From the NCBI GenBank assembly GCA_021324885.1, contig JAJPIF010000018.1, positions 1 through 64,000 of the forward strand: a stretch of 64,000 nucleotides of DNA, in the 5' to 3' direction. Below, in pieces: positions 25,251 through 34,424 of this stretch. Position 1 is the first letter of the stretch. Each line of letters begins with the position of its first letter. The position numbers and the translations under genes were made by a program. Under the pieces are notes generated by a model. The model was not told the origin of the DNA and made no database searches. It saw nothing but the letters and a program-made list of their open reading frames with translations. This stretch comes from Pseudomonadota bacterium (GTDB lineage: Bacteria; Desulfobacterota; Binatia; Binatales; Binataceae).

Positions 25251-26681
25251 GTGAAACCTTTTTTTATCTACAACACCCTCAGCCGCACGGTGGAGGAGTT
25301 CGTCCCGCTCAAACCCGGCGTGGTGACGCTTTACTCGTGCGGTCCGACCGTGTACCTGCCCCAGCACCTGGGAAACATGCGCACTTATCTGTGCACCGAC
25401 ACGCTCAAACGCGCGCTGAGGCTCAACGGTTACCAGGTGCGCCACGTCATGAACATCACCGACGTGGGCCACATGACCTCCGACCAGGATGCCGGCGAGG
25501 ACAAAATCGAAAAGACGGCTCGCGCCGAGGGCCGATCGCCAAGGGAAGTAGCCGACTACTACACCCAGTTATTCATCCGCGACCTCGAAATGCTGCGGAT
25601 CGAAAGGCCGACCGTTCCGCCGGGGCAGTTTTGCCGCGCCACCGACCATATTGCCGACATGATTGCCCTGATCCAGCGTATTTTGGATCGCGGGTACGCC
25701 TACGTCGTCGGCAGCGGGGTTTACTTCGACGTCGAGAAATGGCGCGGGCCCGGCGCCAAGGGACGGCTATCGCGTCAAAGCCTGGAGGAGCAATATTCGG
25801 AACAGCGCCTCGAACACGCTTCCGACAAGCGCAGCAAGCACGATTTCGCGCTGTGGGTGCTCAATCAGCCCCACCATCTGATGCAATGGGACAGTCCCTG
25901 GGGCCGCGGCTATCCCGGATGGCATATCGAGTGTTCGGCGATGTCGATGAAATACCTGGGCGAGACGCTCGATATCCATACCGGCGGCCTGGATCACATC
26001 CCGATCCATCATGAGAACGAGATCGCGCAGTCCGAAAGTGCAACCGGGAGGCCGTTCGTGCGCTATTTCGTCCATTATGCTTTCCTGGTCGGGATGGAAG
26101 GGGCAAAAATCAGCAAAAGCTCCGGCAAATTCCCGGTGCTCACCGATCTTATCGCAGCGGGAATCGATCCGATGGCGTTCCGTTTGTTCTGTCTGGGCGC
26201 CAAATACCGGTCCGAACTCGCCTTCAGCCTCGACGCGGTGCGCGCCGCGCAAACCAACTTCGAATACTTTACGGAATTCGCCCGCAGCATGCCGCCGGAC
26301 GCGTGCAGCGCGCCTGACAGCGGGTGGACGCAATCGTACTTCAACCGTTTCATCGATTCTCTCAACAACGACCTCAACACGCCGCAGGCGCTCGCGGTGA
26401 CGCTGGAATTGATCGGCGAATCCTACCGCCGCAAGGACCGCTGCGTGTGGAGTACGCTGACCAAAATGGACTCGGTGCTGGGACTCGGCATGGAAGAAAT
26501 CCGCCGACAGGCGGCCAGCCAGACCTTGCCCACCGAAATCGAGGCGCTGCGAGCGGAGCGCGACCAGGCGCGCCAAAAAAAGGATTTTCGCCGCTCCGAC
26601 GAGTTGCGAAGAGAGCTTCAAGCGCGCGGCTACGAGGTAAAGGACACGCCTTCAGGAACAGTGCTCCAGCCACGGAGGTGA
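25251..26681 (+). CDS. cysS: cysteinyl-tRNA synthetase
   Basis: The protein has 476 residues and the class I synthetase signatures. The HIGH-equivalent is PQHLGNMR after the zinc-binding SCGPTVY, with further zinc-region residues in GWHIECSAM, then GGLDHIPIHHENEIAQ and the KMSKS-equivalent KISKSSGKF. The C-terminal end carries the ARQKKDFRRSDELRRELQARGYEVKDTPSGT block typical of CysRS. It charges tRNA-Cys. The start is the GTG at 25251, just before KPFFIYNTLSRT; upstream in-frame codons overlap the preceding gene and are not homologous. Confidence 0.95.
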   Translation: MKPFFIYNTLSRTVEEFVPLKPGVVTLYSCGPTVYLPQHLGNMRTYLCTDTLKRALRLNGYQVRHVMNITDVGHMTSDQDAGEDKIEKTARAEGRSPREVADYYTQLFIRDLEMLRIERPTVPPGQFCRATDHIADMIALIQRILDRGYAYVVGSGVYFDVEKWRGPGAKGRLSRQSLEEQYSEQRLEHASDKRSKHDFALWVLNQPHHLMQWDSPWGRGYPGWHIECSAMSMKYLGETLDIHTGGLDHIPIHHENEIAQSESATGRPFVRYFVHYAFLVGMEGAKISKSSGKFPVLTDLIAAGIDPMAFRLFCLGAKYRSELAFSLDAVRAAQTNFEYFTEFARSMPPDACSAPDSGWTQSYFNRFIDSLNNDLNTPQALAVTLELIGESYRRKDRCVWSTLTKMDSVLGLGMEEIRRQAASQTLPTEIEALRAERDQARQKKDFRRSDELRRELQARGYEVKDTPSGTVLQPRR

Positions 26682-26755
26682 AGGATTAGGCCGGGCCGGC
26701 TCGCCTTGAATGCCGCCGAGTCTCTTTCCTACAATCGCTGGCAAAAGGAAATCAG

Positions 26756-27625
26756 ATGTCGCTTGAGCTGAAAAAATTCGACAGCAGGATACTTGGCGAA
26801 AGCCCCGAGGTGCGCAGGCTTAACCCGGCCGACGCTCCCTTTTACTTGCCCATCACCGACGAGGTCGACATCTTCACCGCGGCTTACAAGGCCCGCCTCC
26901 CCGTGCTGCTCAAGGGCCCGACCGGATGCGGCAAGACGCGTTTCGTCGAGCACATGGCACATCGCCTGGCCGAGCTTCCCGACGGACCCAGTGAACTGGT
27001 AACCGTCGCCTGCCACGAGGATCTGACGGGCAGCGACCTGGTTGGACGCTATCTGTTGCTGGCCGACGAAACCGTATGGGTTGACGGTCCGCTGACCCAG
27101 GCCGTTCGCCGCGGCGCGATCTGCTACCTCGACGAGATTGTTGAGGCGCGCAAGGACACCACGGTACTGATCCATCCGCTGTCCGACCATCGCAGGATCC
27201 TGCCGATCGAAAAGCGCGGCGAGATAATCCAGGCGACCAGCGGCTTCCTGCTCGTGATTTCCTACAATCCGGGCTACCAGAGCATCCAGAAAAACCTCAA
27301 ACATTCGACGCGCCAGCGCTTCGTGACGATCGAATTCGACTATCCACCCGCCGAAAAGGAAACGGAGATCATCCGGCACGAGGCGGGGGTGGACGAGGAC
27401 ATAGCCGGACAACTGGCGCTGCTCGGCGAAAAGGTGAGGAACCTCAAAGCATCGGGTTTGGAAGAAGGCGTATCGACCCGGCTGCTGATCTACGCCGGCG
27501 AATTGATCGGCCAGGGCATCAGTCCGCGCCGCGCCGCAACGGTCGCCGTCACCTGGTCGCTTACGGACGAACCCGACAGCAAGCGCGCGATCGGCGAAGT
27601 GGTCAAGGCGATCTTTCCCGAATGA
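26756..27625 (+). CDS. CbbQ/NirQ/NorQ-type AAA+ ATPase
   Basis: The protein has 289 residues. Walker A is GPTGCGKT near residue 60, Walker B is [11 protein letters not shown] near residue 125, then [11 protein letters not shown] (sensor region) and a C-terminal CbbQ_C domain ([22 protein letters not shown]). These MoxR-superfamily ATPases remodel or activate metalloenzymes (NO reductase, Rubisco), together with a von Willebrand-domain partner (NorD or CbbO). No such partner is encoded nearby. The ATG at 26756 has AAGGAA upstream. The threonine aldolase gene begins seven bases after its stop, so they share a transcript. Confidence 0.88.
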   Translation: MSLELKKFDSRILGESPEVRRLNPADAPFYLPITDEVDIFTAAYKARLPVLLKGPTGCGKTRFVEHMAHRLAELPDGPSELVTVACHEDLTGSDLVGRYLLLADETVWVDGPLTQAVRRGAICYLDEIVEARKDTTVLIHPLSDHRRILPIEKRGEIIQATSGFLLVISYNPGYQSIQKNLKHSTRQRFVTIEFDYPPAEKETEIIRHEAGVDEDIAGQLALLGEKVRNLKASGLEEGVSTRLLIYAGELIGQGISPRRAATVAVTWSLTDEPDSKRAIGEVVKAIFPE

Positions 27626-27632
27626 TGCAGGC

Positions 27633-28685
27633 GTGGTTGTGATCGACCTGCGCAGCGACACCGTTACTCTGCCGACGCCCGAAATGCGCGAGGCGATCGC
27701 CCACGCCGAGTTGGGCGACGACGTCTACGGCGAAGACCCTACCGTCAATCGCCTCCAGCAGATGGCCGCGCAAGTGACCGGCAAACAGGCCGGGCTGCTG
27801 GTCGCCAGCGGCACGATGGCCAATCTGATCGCGCTGCTGGTCCATTGTCCGCGCGGCGCCAAGGCGATCGTCGGATCGAAGTCGCATACGTACGTCTATG
27901 AGGCGGGCGGAGGATCGGCCGCCGGCGGAATCGTCATGACGCCGGTCGCCAATCTCGAAAACGGGGCGCTCGATCTCTCTGAACTGGAGCGCGAACTCGC
28001 AACGCCCTGCGATTCGCACTTCGCGCAGCCCGCACTGGTCACGCTGGAAAACACTCACAACAATTGCGGAGGCGTGGCCGTCCCGCTTTCGGCAATGGCG
28101 GAGGCGGCGGACATGGCGCGGCGCTACCGGGTGGCGATCCATCTGGACGGCGCGCGGATCTTCAACGCGGCCATCGCGCTTGAAACCAACGCCGCGGCGC
28201 TGGCCGCTTGCGCCGATTCGGTATCCTTCTGCCTCTCCAAGGGACTGTCCTGCCCGGTGGGATCGCTGCTGTGCGGCACCCGCGAGTTCATCGCCCAGGC
28301 CCATCGCGTGCGCAAGATGATTGGCGGCGGGATGCGCCAGGCGGGCATTATCGCGGCGGCTGGAATCGTGGCGCTGGAGAAAATGGTCGACCGTCTGGCC
28401 GAAGATCACCGCAATGCACGCGCTCTGGCCGAAGGTTTAGGCTTGATCGCCGGTCTCAACGTACAGCCGGTGTCGCGCCGCACCAACATGGTCTTTTTCG
28501 AAGTTGATGGCAGCGAGGCAACCGCGCAGAAGTTTCAGCAGGAATTGAAGGACCGCGAGGTCCTGGTAGGCCGCCGCGGCCCCACCACGTTCCGCGCCGT
28601 GACCCATTACGGAATTGATCGCCGCGCAATCGATCGCGCCGTTTCAGCCGCCGCCGAAGCCGCCGGCGAAGCCTTTTTCGGCTGA
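27633..28685 (+). CDS. ltaE: low-specificity L-threonine aldolase
   Basis: The protein has 350 residues. It opens with IDLRSDTVTLPTPEMREAI and GDDVYGEDPTVNRLQ, the standard start of threonine aldolases. ENTHNNCGG and HLDGARIFNA bind PLP and substrate, and the PLP lysine lies in SFCLSKGLSCPVGS. The enzyme cleaves L-threonine or L-allo-threonine to glycine and acetaldehyde in the cytoplasm. The start is GTG at 27633 or 27639. Because it follows the NorQ-type ATPase by seven bases, the pair is probably co-transcribed, though no functional link is known. Confidence 0.93.
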   Translation: MVVIDLRSDTVTLPTPEMREAIAHAELGDDVYGEDPTVNRLQQMAAQVTGKQAGLLVASGTMANLIALLVHCPRGAKAIVGSKSHTYVYEAGGGSAAGGIVMTPVANLENGALDLSELERELATPCDSHFAQPALVTLENTHNNCGGVAVPLSAMAEAADMARRYRVAIHLDGARIFNAAIALETNAAALAACADSVSFCLSKGLSCPVGSLLCGTREFIAQAHRVRKMIGGGMRQAGIIAAAGIVALEKMVDRLAEDHRNARALAEGLGLIAGLNVQPVSRRTNMVFFEVDGSEATAQKFQQELKDREVLVGRRGPTTFRAVTHYGIDRRAIDRAVSAAAEAAGEAFFG

Positions 28686-28843
28686 GTGGTGCAGGGCTAC
28701 TGTCGAGCGGGACCCGATAGCGGCTCCGAAAAGGGTGGCGCGGTTGGTGCGCGCATCGACGCGAGCACGGCGGCGCGCATTGGGATCCCTGTTAAATCAC
28801 TGAACAATTCCGTGTACCGTATTCGGACCACGGCAGGTTTCAC

Positions 28844-29626
28844 ATGGACGCATTGCATGAGCTGTTTTCGTTGCGCGGGCATATTGGGCTGGTTACCGGG
28901 GCGTCTTCCGGACTGGGCGTGGAATGCGCCAAAGCGCTCGCAATTGGCGGGGCGGACGTTGTAATCGCGGCGCGGCGCGGGGACCGTTTGGAGGCCGTCG
29001 CCGCCGAGATCCGCACGGCCTACGGCGTGCGCGTGCTTCCGATTGCCGCCGATATCACTGTCGAGGCGGACGTCGATCGGATCATTTCAAGCAGCGTTGC
29101 CGAAATGGGCGAAATCGATATCCTGGTCAACAACGCCGGTATCGCGCCCACCGGACGGGCTGAACGCATCTCCCGTCAGGTGTGGGACAGCGCAATCGCG
29201 CTCAACCTTACTGCCCCGATGTTTCTGTCGCAGAAGATCGCCGCACGCCTGATCGAACGCGGCAAACCCGGCCGCATCATCAACATGACCTCAGTCCTTG
29301 GTCAGCGCGCCAGCGCGGTCTATCGGCTCTCGCCTTATACGGCGACCAAGGCCGCAATTTCCAATCTGACCCGGCAATTGGCGGTTGAATGGGCCGCGTA
29401 CAAAATCAACGTCAATGCAATCTCGCCGGGATGGATTCCCACCGAAGCAACTGAAGCCGGGATGGCCAAGCCCGGCAACCGCGAAAAAATGGAGGCGCTG
29501 ACCCCGTTGGGCCGTCTCGGCTTGCCCGAGGAAGTGCGCGGCGCGGTCATATTTCTGGCCAGCAAGGCTGGCGATTACGTAACCGGATCGATCCTGTCGG
29601 TCGACGGCGGTTATACGGCATGGTAG
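28844..29626 (+). CDS. SDR-family oxidoreductase
   Basis: The 260-residue protein is a classical SDR. Cofactor loop TGASSGLG is near residue 18, NNAG (VNNAGIAPTGRAE) near 95, Ser in MTSVLGQ, the catalytic YTATK, and SPGWIPTEATEAG beyond. The C-terminus ends SILSVDGGYTAW. An Arg pair after strand 2 (AARRGDR) suggests NADP(H) preference. It lies between the threonine aldolase and an amino-acid permease, both plus strand, with gaps of 158 and 37 bases. The substrate is unknown. Confidence 0.88.
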   Translation: MDALHELFSLRGHIGLVTGASSGLGVECAKALAIGGADVVIAARRGDRLEAVAAEIRTAYGVRVLPIAADITVEADVDRIISSSVAEMGEIDILVNNAGIAPTGRAERISRQVWDSAIALNLTAPMFLSQKIAARLIERGKPGRIINMTSVLGQRASAVYRLSPYTATKAAISNLTRQLAVEWAAYKINVNAISPGWIPTEATEAGMAKPGNREKMEALTPLGRLGLPEEVRGAVIFLASKAGDYVTGSILSVDGGYTAW

Positions 29627-29663
29627 CAACCGGCCCGCGCATTTAGCGGATTGAATCGCAATA

Positions 29664-31136
29664 ATGCCAACCGAACGGCCAGACCTTAAAACTCAGCTTT
29701 TCCATCGCAAGCCGGTCGCGATGCTGCTGGAGGACGCCGCCTATCATGAAGGCGGCCTCAAACGCGCACTGGGAGCGCTCGACCTCACCGCGCTGGGGAT
29801 CGGCGCGATCATCGGAGCGGGCATCTTCGTGCTGACCGGAGTCGCCGCCGCGAAAATGGCCGGCCCCGCGGTGACGCTTTCCTTCGTCGTCTCAGGCTTC
29901 GCCTGCGCGATGGCGGCGTTGTGCTATGCGGAATTCGCTTCGATGATCCCGGTGGCCGGCAGCGCCTACTCCTACTCCTACGCCACGATGGGCGAGCTGG
30001 TCGGATGGATCATCGGCTGGGATCTGATCCTCGAGTATGCGGTGGGCGCGGCGGCCGTGGCCGTGGGATGGTCGGGATACCTGCGCGTCATCCTCAACGG
30101 CATCGGGATCCATCTGCCGATCGCGCTGGCCAACGCGCCCGGCTCGGTCCCCGGCGCCATCATAAACCTGCCGGCGCTGCTGATCGTGCTGGCAATCACG
30201 GCGCTTTTGGTGGTCGGGATTTCGGAAAGCGCCCGGGTCAATTCGATTATCGTTGCGATCAAACTGACCGCGGTCGCCATCGTGATTGTGGTCGGCGCTT
30301 TCTTTATCCGCCCGGCGAACTGGAGTCCCTTCGTACCCTTCGGATGGCACGGGATCATGAAGGGCGCCGCCGTGATCTTCTTCGCCTACATCGGCTTCGA
30401 CGCGGTCTCGACCGCAGCCGAAGAAGTCGTGGAACCGCAACGCAATTTGCCGTTGGGTATAATTGGATCGTTGGCGGTCTGCACGGTGCTCTACATCCTG
30501 GTCGCCGCCGTGCTGACCGGGATGACGCGGTACAGGACCATCGACGTCAACGCGCCGCTCGCGTCGGCTTTCGTCAACCAGGGGCTTAACTTCGTGTCGG
30601 CCATTATTTCGCTCGGGGCGGTCGCCGGGCTCACCTCGGTGCTGCTGGTCCTGCTGCTGGGACAATCGCGGATTTTCTTCGCGATCTCGCGCGACGGCCT
30701 GTTGCCGCCCGTCTTTTCGCGGATCCATCCGCAGTTCCGCACGCCTTATATACCTACCATTCTTACCGGAATCGCGGTTGGTATAACCGCCGCCTTTCTG
30801 CCCATCCAGGAGATCGCCGAACTCACCAATATCGGCACCCTGTTCGCTTTCGTGCTGGTCTGTATCGGGGTTTGGATCCTGCGCCATACCGACCCTGATC
30901 GGCGCCGTCCGTTTAAAACACCGCTGGTCCCAGTCGTCCCCATTCTGGGCGTGCTCTTTTGCGGATACCTTATGGCCAGTTTGCCACCGCTTACGTGGAA
31001 GCGCTTCTTCGTCTGGCTCACGCTGGGACTGCTGATCTACTTCACTTATGGACGATGGCACAGCCGGGTGAGCGCTGCGGGGAGCGGCGTGACGCCTGTG
31101 GCGAAGCAAACCACCGCCGAGGCCACGTCCGCGTAG
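29664..31136 (+). CDS. APC-family amino-acid permease
   Basis: This is a 490-residue membrane protein with about 12 hydrophobic segments. The first helix region has LTALGIGAIIGAGIFVLTGVAA, the hallmark of cationic-amino-acid-transporter-like APC permeases, and IFFAYIGFDAVSTAAEEVVEPQRNLPLGI follows in the middle. The C-terminus is short and cytoplasmic. It should import amino acids with proton symport across the inner membrane. It follows the SDR by 37 bases. Substrate range is not predictable, but members of this YfnA-like subgroup take up neutral or cationic amino acids. Confidence 0.88.
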   Translation: MPTERPDLKTQLFHRKPVAMLLEDAAYHEGGLKRALGALDLTALGIGAIIGAGIFVLTGVAAAKMAGPAVTLSFVVSGFACAMAALCYAEFASMIPVAGSAYSYSYATMGELVGWIIGWDLILEYAVGAAAVAVGWSGYLRVILNGIGIHLPIALANAPGSVPGAIINLPALLIVLAITALLVVGISESARVNSIIVAIKLTAVAIVIVVGAFFIRPANWSPFVPFGWHGIMKGAAVIFFAYIGFDAVSTAAEEVVEPQRNLPLGIIGSLAVCTVLYILVAAVLTGMTRYRTIDVNAPLASAFVNQGLNFVSAIISLGAVAGLTSVLLVLLLGQSRIFFAISRDGLLPPVFSRIHPQFRTPYIPTILTGIAVGITAAFLPIQEIAELTNIGTLFAFVLVCIGVWILRHTDPDRRRPFKTPLVPVVPILGVLFCGYLMASLPPLTWKRFFVWLTLGLLIYFTYGRWHSRVSAAGSGVTPVAKQTTAEATSA

Positions 31137-31274
31137 GGGTCGCGAGCGGTGGGCAAACTTGACTTAATACCGCGGCGGCGTTTAATCCACCTCGTAGACC
31201 CAAGCGTATCGGTCTGAAAGACTGGGAACAGCCGCGGGTCGGCTCTGAAAATCTGAACGGAAGAGGAACATCCA

Positions 31275-32207
31275 ATGGCACTTTTGGAAGGCAAAGTCGC
31301 AATCGTAACCGGAGCCGGACGCGGCATCGGCCGCGAAGAAGCGCTGCTGATGGCGCGCCATGGCGCCAAAATCGTCGTCAACGACCTCGGCGGGCATTTC
31401 GACGGCACCGGCCAATCCCGTTCTCCCGCTGAGGAGGTGGTCAAAGAGATCCGCGCAGCCGGCGGCGAGGCAGTGGCAAACTTCGAGAGCGTTACCGACT
31501 TCAAGGCCGCCAAGCGCATCTTCGAGTGCGCTATCGACAATTTCGGCAAGCTCAATATCGTAGTTAACAACGCCGGCATCCTGCGCGACCGCATGATCTT
31601 CAACATGTCAGAAGAGGACTGGGACGCCGTCATCGCCGTCCATCTCAAGGGCTCTTTCAACGTGTCGCGCCATGCCTGCACTTACTGGCGCGAGCAGCAC
31701 AAGCTCGGCAACCATCTCAACGGCCGTATCATCATGACCAGCTCCGATTCCGGACTGCTGGGCAACGCCGGACAGAGCAACTACGGCGCCGCCAAGGCCG
31801 CGGTGGCCGCGATGGCGATAATCATCGATCGCGAGATGGCTCGCTACGGCGTCACCGCCAACGCTATCGCGCCGGTCGCGCGCACGCGCATGACGGTGGA
31901 AGGCGTGCCCTCTTCGATGTTTTCCGCAAGCGAATCGAAAGAACAATTCGACCCTTTCGACCCCGCCAACGTTGCACCGGTAGTAGCATGGCTGGCTAGC
32001 GACGACGCTAAAGATGTGCATGGTGAAGTGTTCCGCTCGGGTCTGGGCGGCGTGTGGATTCTGAAAGGATGGACCACTGCGGCGATGGTGGCGCAGAAGG
32101 CAACCTGGGACCCGATCGAATTGGGCAAGCGGCTGAAGGAAGAACTGGCCAAAGGCATCACCCAGAAAGAGACTCTGGGCAACGTGATCAAGTCGGTCCT
32201 TGCCTGA
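31275..32207 (+). CDS. SDR-family oxidoreductase of the long (HSD17B4-like) type
   Basis: The protein has 310 residues. Motifs are TGAGRGIGREEALLMARHGAKIVVNDLGG, NNAGILRDRMIFNMSEEDWD, Ser in MTSSDSGLLG, and NYGAAKAA. The long cofactor loop with VNDLGG and the 60-residue C-terminal tail are shared with multifunctional (3R)-hydroxyacyl-CoA dehydrogenases, so oxidation of a hydroxyacyl-CoA is plausible. The ATG at 31275 has GAGGAA upstream. The SDR at 45905-46834 is of the same subtype. The small phosphatase gene begins 13 bases after its stop. Confidence 0.88.
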   Translation: MALLEGKVAIVTGAGRGIGREEALLMARHGAKIVVNDLGGHFDGTGQSRSPAEEVVKEIRAAGGEAVANFESVTDFKAAKRIFECAIDNFGKLNIVVNNAGILRDRMIFNMSEEDWDAVIAVHLKGSFNVSRHACTYWREQHKLGNHLNGRIIMTSSDSGLLGNAGQSNYGAAKAAVAAMAIIIDREMARYGVTANAIAPVARTRMTVEGVPSSMFSASESKEQFDPFDPANVAPVVAWLASDDAKDVHGEVFRSGLGGVWILKGWTTAAMVAQKATWDPIELGKRLKEELAKGITQKETLGNVIKSVLA

Positions 32208-32219
32208 CGGCGTCCGCGG

Positions 32220-32756
32220 ATGGCTGAAGCAACGTCCGCCAGCGCGCCGCCGCGTCTGCGCTACCGGTCGGTGCTGTTCATTTGCGCCGCCAACACCGCG
32301 CGCAGCATCATGGCCGAATACATCATGAAGCGCGAACTGCAGGCGCGTGGCCTCCATGAACAGGTCACCGTGCGTTCGGCCGGAATCGCCCCTTACTCGC
32401 GCGATGGATCGCTGGTTTCGCTCGATACGCGGATCACCCTGCGCGAAGACGGTATCGATATCAGCGACGAGGCCAAATCAACCGCGCTCCGGCGCCATCC
32501 CGAGCTGCTGGAGCAAGCCGATCTCATCCTGGCGATGACGGAAAAGCAACGCGCCGAGCTGCGCGCCAACTTTTTGCGCGACTCCGAACGCCCGATCTAT
32601 ACCCTGCGCGAGTTCGCCGGCGAACGCGGCGATATCGAAGATCCCTGGCTCGAGGGTTTGGAGGTCTGGGTCGCCTGCCGCGAGGAAATCAAACGGTTGC
32701 TCCCGGCGGTAATCGATCGGATGCTGGAAGAAGCACCCGATAGGCGCGCCCAGTGA
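32220..32756 (+). CDS. low-molecular-weight protein-tyrosine-phosphatase/arsenate-reductase fold protein
   Basis: The protein has 178 residues. The phosphate-binding loop is CAANTARS (Cys-x5-Arg-Ser) near residue 21, followed by IMAEYIMKRELQARG and a later IEDPWLEG with the catalytic Asp. This is the LMW-PTP fold. The loop is closer to protein phosphatases and protein-arginine phosphatases than to ArsC, which in this window is a separate gene at the right edge. It follows the SDR by 13 bases and precedes a CoA-binding protein by 10, so it is part of an operon. Confidence 0.82.
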   Translation: MAEATSASAPPRLRYRSVLFICAANTARSIMAEYIMKRELQARGLHEQVTVRSAGIAPYSRDGSLVSLDTRITLREDGIDISDEAKSTALRRHPELLEQADLILAMTEKQRAELRANFLRDSERPIYTLREFAGERGDIEDPWLEGLEVWVACREEIKRLLPAVIDRMLEEAPDRRAQ

Positions 32757-32766
32757 GTGAACAGCT

Positions 32767-33195
32767 ATGGCTTGGAGCAATCCCCCTGACAGTGAAATCA
32801 AGCGTATTCTCTCCAACCCTACGACGGTGGCGGTGGTCGGATGCTCGGATAAGCCCGCACGCGACAGTTTCAGGATTGCGCTCCTGCTCAGGAACAAGGG
32901 CTTCAGGGTGATTCCCGTCAATCCGACCTTGCCCGCCGGCGCGCTTATGAATGCGCTGGGCCAGCCCTGTTATCCCGACCTTAATTCGATTCCCGAGCCG
33001 GTCGAGATCGTGGACGTGTTCAGGCGTCCCGAATTTCTTCCGGAAGTGGTCGATCAGGCGATCGTCAAGGGAGCGAAAATCCTCTGGTGCCAATTGGGGG
33101 TGATCGATCTTGGGCAGGCCGAACGCGCCACCAGGGCCGGCATGACGGTCGTGATGGATCGCTGTCCGGCAATCGAGTATGGGCGGCTGTTCTGA
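32767..33195 (+). CDS. CoA-binding domain protein (YccU-like)
   Basis: This 142-residue single-domain protein has the CoA_binding_2 Rossmann fold: TTVAVVGCSDKPARDSFRIALLLRNKGFRVIPVNP, then VEIVDVFRRPEFLPEVVDQAI and a C-terminal RCPAIEYGRLF. Members bind CoA or acyl-CoA, with no known catalytic activity. Its TGA overlaps the start of the NUDIX gene (TGATG), so the two are translationally coupled. Confidence 0.88.
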   Translation: MAWSNPPDSEIKRILSNPTTVAVVGCSDKPARDSFRIALLLRNKGFRVIPVNPTLPAGALMNALGQPCYPDLNSIPEPVEIVDVFRRPEFLPEVVDQAIVKGAKILWCQLGVIDLGQAERATRAGMTVVMDRCPAIEYGRLF

Positions 33196-33761
33196 TGCGG
33201 CCACGCGGCAAACCCGGTCCCGCCACCTGGAAAACGCTGGAGAGCCGCAAGGTTTACAGCACGCGCATCTTTGATTTGCATCACCATCGACGTTATCACC
33301 ATCAACGCGGCCATCATGATTTCTACGTGCTCGAAGCTCCCGACTGGGTGAATATTATCCCTTTGACGGAAGACGAGCACGTTGTAATGGTGCGGCAGTT
33401 CCGCCACGGCACGGAGGATTTCACGCTGGAAATTCCGGGTGGGATGGTCGATCCGGAGGATCTCAGCCCGATGGCCGCCGCGCGGCGCGAGATGCGCGAG
33501 GAAAGCGGTTACGATTCCGACGACATAATCGAACTGGGCAAGGTCCATCCCAATCCTGCCATCCAAGGCAATTACTGCCATACGTTCCTGGCGCGTGACG
33601 CGCGTCCCGGAGCGAAAATCCAACTCGATACCACCGAAGAGACGGAAGTGGTACTCGTCCCACTGGCCTCAATTAAGGAATTGATCGCGGGCGGCGAAAT
33701 CACGCACGCTCTGGTCATCGCTGCTTTCTCATTTTTCCACTTCTATAATCCGCCTGCCTGA
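33195..33761 (+). CDS. NUDIX hydrolase (ADP-ribose pyrophosphatase-like)
   Basis: The protein has 188 residues. The NUDIX box lies at about residues 78-100: GGMVDPEDLSPMAAARRE followed by MREESGY. Compared with the consensus Gx5Ex7REUxEExGU it has one extra residue before RE, and Asp stands for the first Glu. The REMREE core is intact. The layout (strand VYSTRIFDLHHHR, VRQFRHGTEDFTLEIPGG) matches ADP-ribose and NADH-type hydrolases. It is the last gene of a coupled set (SDR, phosphatase, CoA-binding, NUDIX). The ATG at 33195 overlaps the preceding stop codon. Confidence 0.85.
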   Translation: MRPRGKPGPATWKTLESRKVYSTRIFDLHHHRRYHHQRGHHDFYVLEAPDWVNIIPLTEDEHVVMVRQFRHGTEDFTLEIPGGMVDPEDLSPMAAARREMREESGYDSDDIIELGKVHPNPAIQGNYCHTFLARDARPGAKIQLDTTEETEVVLVPLASIKELIAGGEITHALVIAAFSFFHFYNPPA

Positions 33762-33781
33762 TCGAAAGCTCGAAACTGCCA

Positions 33782-34396
33782 ATGGTCAGAAAACCGCGTA
33801 CCGCGCTGCTGTGGCTGATCGCAGGCTTGCTGACCAGTGCAACCTGTGCGGCCCGGGACGTGCGGAAAACCACCGTGACGGTGTTTACTCCGCGGGTGCC
33901 GGTTGAACGAAGCCGCAGCGGCGAATGTTGGACGGATTCGATCGCGGTCACGCGCCGGGGTGCCTACCGATGCATGGTCGGCAACGAAATTTACGACCCG
34001 TGCTTCACGAACCTGAATCTGGCGGACGCGGTGATCTGCGGCGCCAATCCGGCCAACGCCAGCACCGGTTTCATTGTCAATTTGACCAAGCCGCTGCCCA
34101 AGCCTCCGGCCCATCAATCGGTCCATCCGCGTCCATGGCTGGTCAAGCTCGCCGACGGGACGATCTGCGAAATCCAGACCGGAACGATTGCCTTTGTGGC
34201 CGGAATCGAGGTTCCCTACGGCTGCTCGGATTCAAAAAAATGCGACGCAAAAGGCTGCCCATACATGACCGGCCTGACCGCTAAATTCAAGCGTGATAAA
34301 GTCTGGACCGCGGACAAGGTAGCCTTCAGCTCAAGTGCCAGCGGGCTCAAGTTGCTGAACCACAAACCAATCGCAGTCAGCGAGATTTGGGAATAG
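33782..34396 (+). CDS. hypothetical secreted protein with six or more cysteines
   Basis: The 204-residue protein starts with a typical signal peptide (KPRTALLWLIAGLLTSATCAA, cleavage near residue 23). The mature part has cysteines in GECWTDS, YRCMVGN, DPCFTN, VICGAN, TICEIQ, YGCSDSKKCDAKGCPYM, suggesting disulfides in the periplasm or outside. No enzyme motif is recognised. It starts 20 bases after the NUDIX stop and ends just before a hairpin shared with the convergent amidase gene. Confidence 0.65.
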   Translation: MVRKPRTALLWLIAGLLTSATCAARDVRKTTVTVFTPRVPVERSRSGECWTDSIAVTRRGAYRCMVGNEIYDPCFTNLNLADAVICGANPANASTGFIVNLTKPLPKPPAHQSVHPRPWLVKLADGTICEIQTGTIAFVAGIEVPYGCSDSKKCDAKGCPYMTGLTAKFKRDKVWTADKVAFSSSASGLKLLNHKPIAVSEIWE

Positions 34397-34399
34397 TGT

Positions 34400-34424
34400 G
34401 CGCGGCTGTGCCGCGCCGCTTTTC
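34400..34424 (+). terminator. probable terminator between convergent genes
   Basis: GCGCGGC (34400-34406) and GCCGCGC (34410-34416) form a seven-pair stem with a TGT loop, followed by CGCTTTTC on the plus strand. It begins four bases beyond the secreted-protein stop, and the convergent amidase gene ends at 34423. The T-run is short, so efficiency is uncertain. Confidence 0.5.

Noticed and set aside
29892-31109. Minus-strand open frame (405 codons) opposite the amino-acid permease
   Set aside because: Same reasoning: highly charged low-complexity translation, no family resemblance, and fully covered by a confident gene on the other strand.
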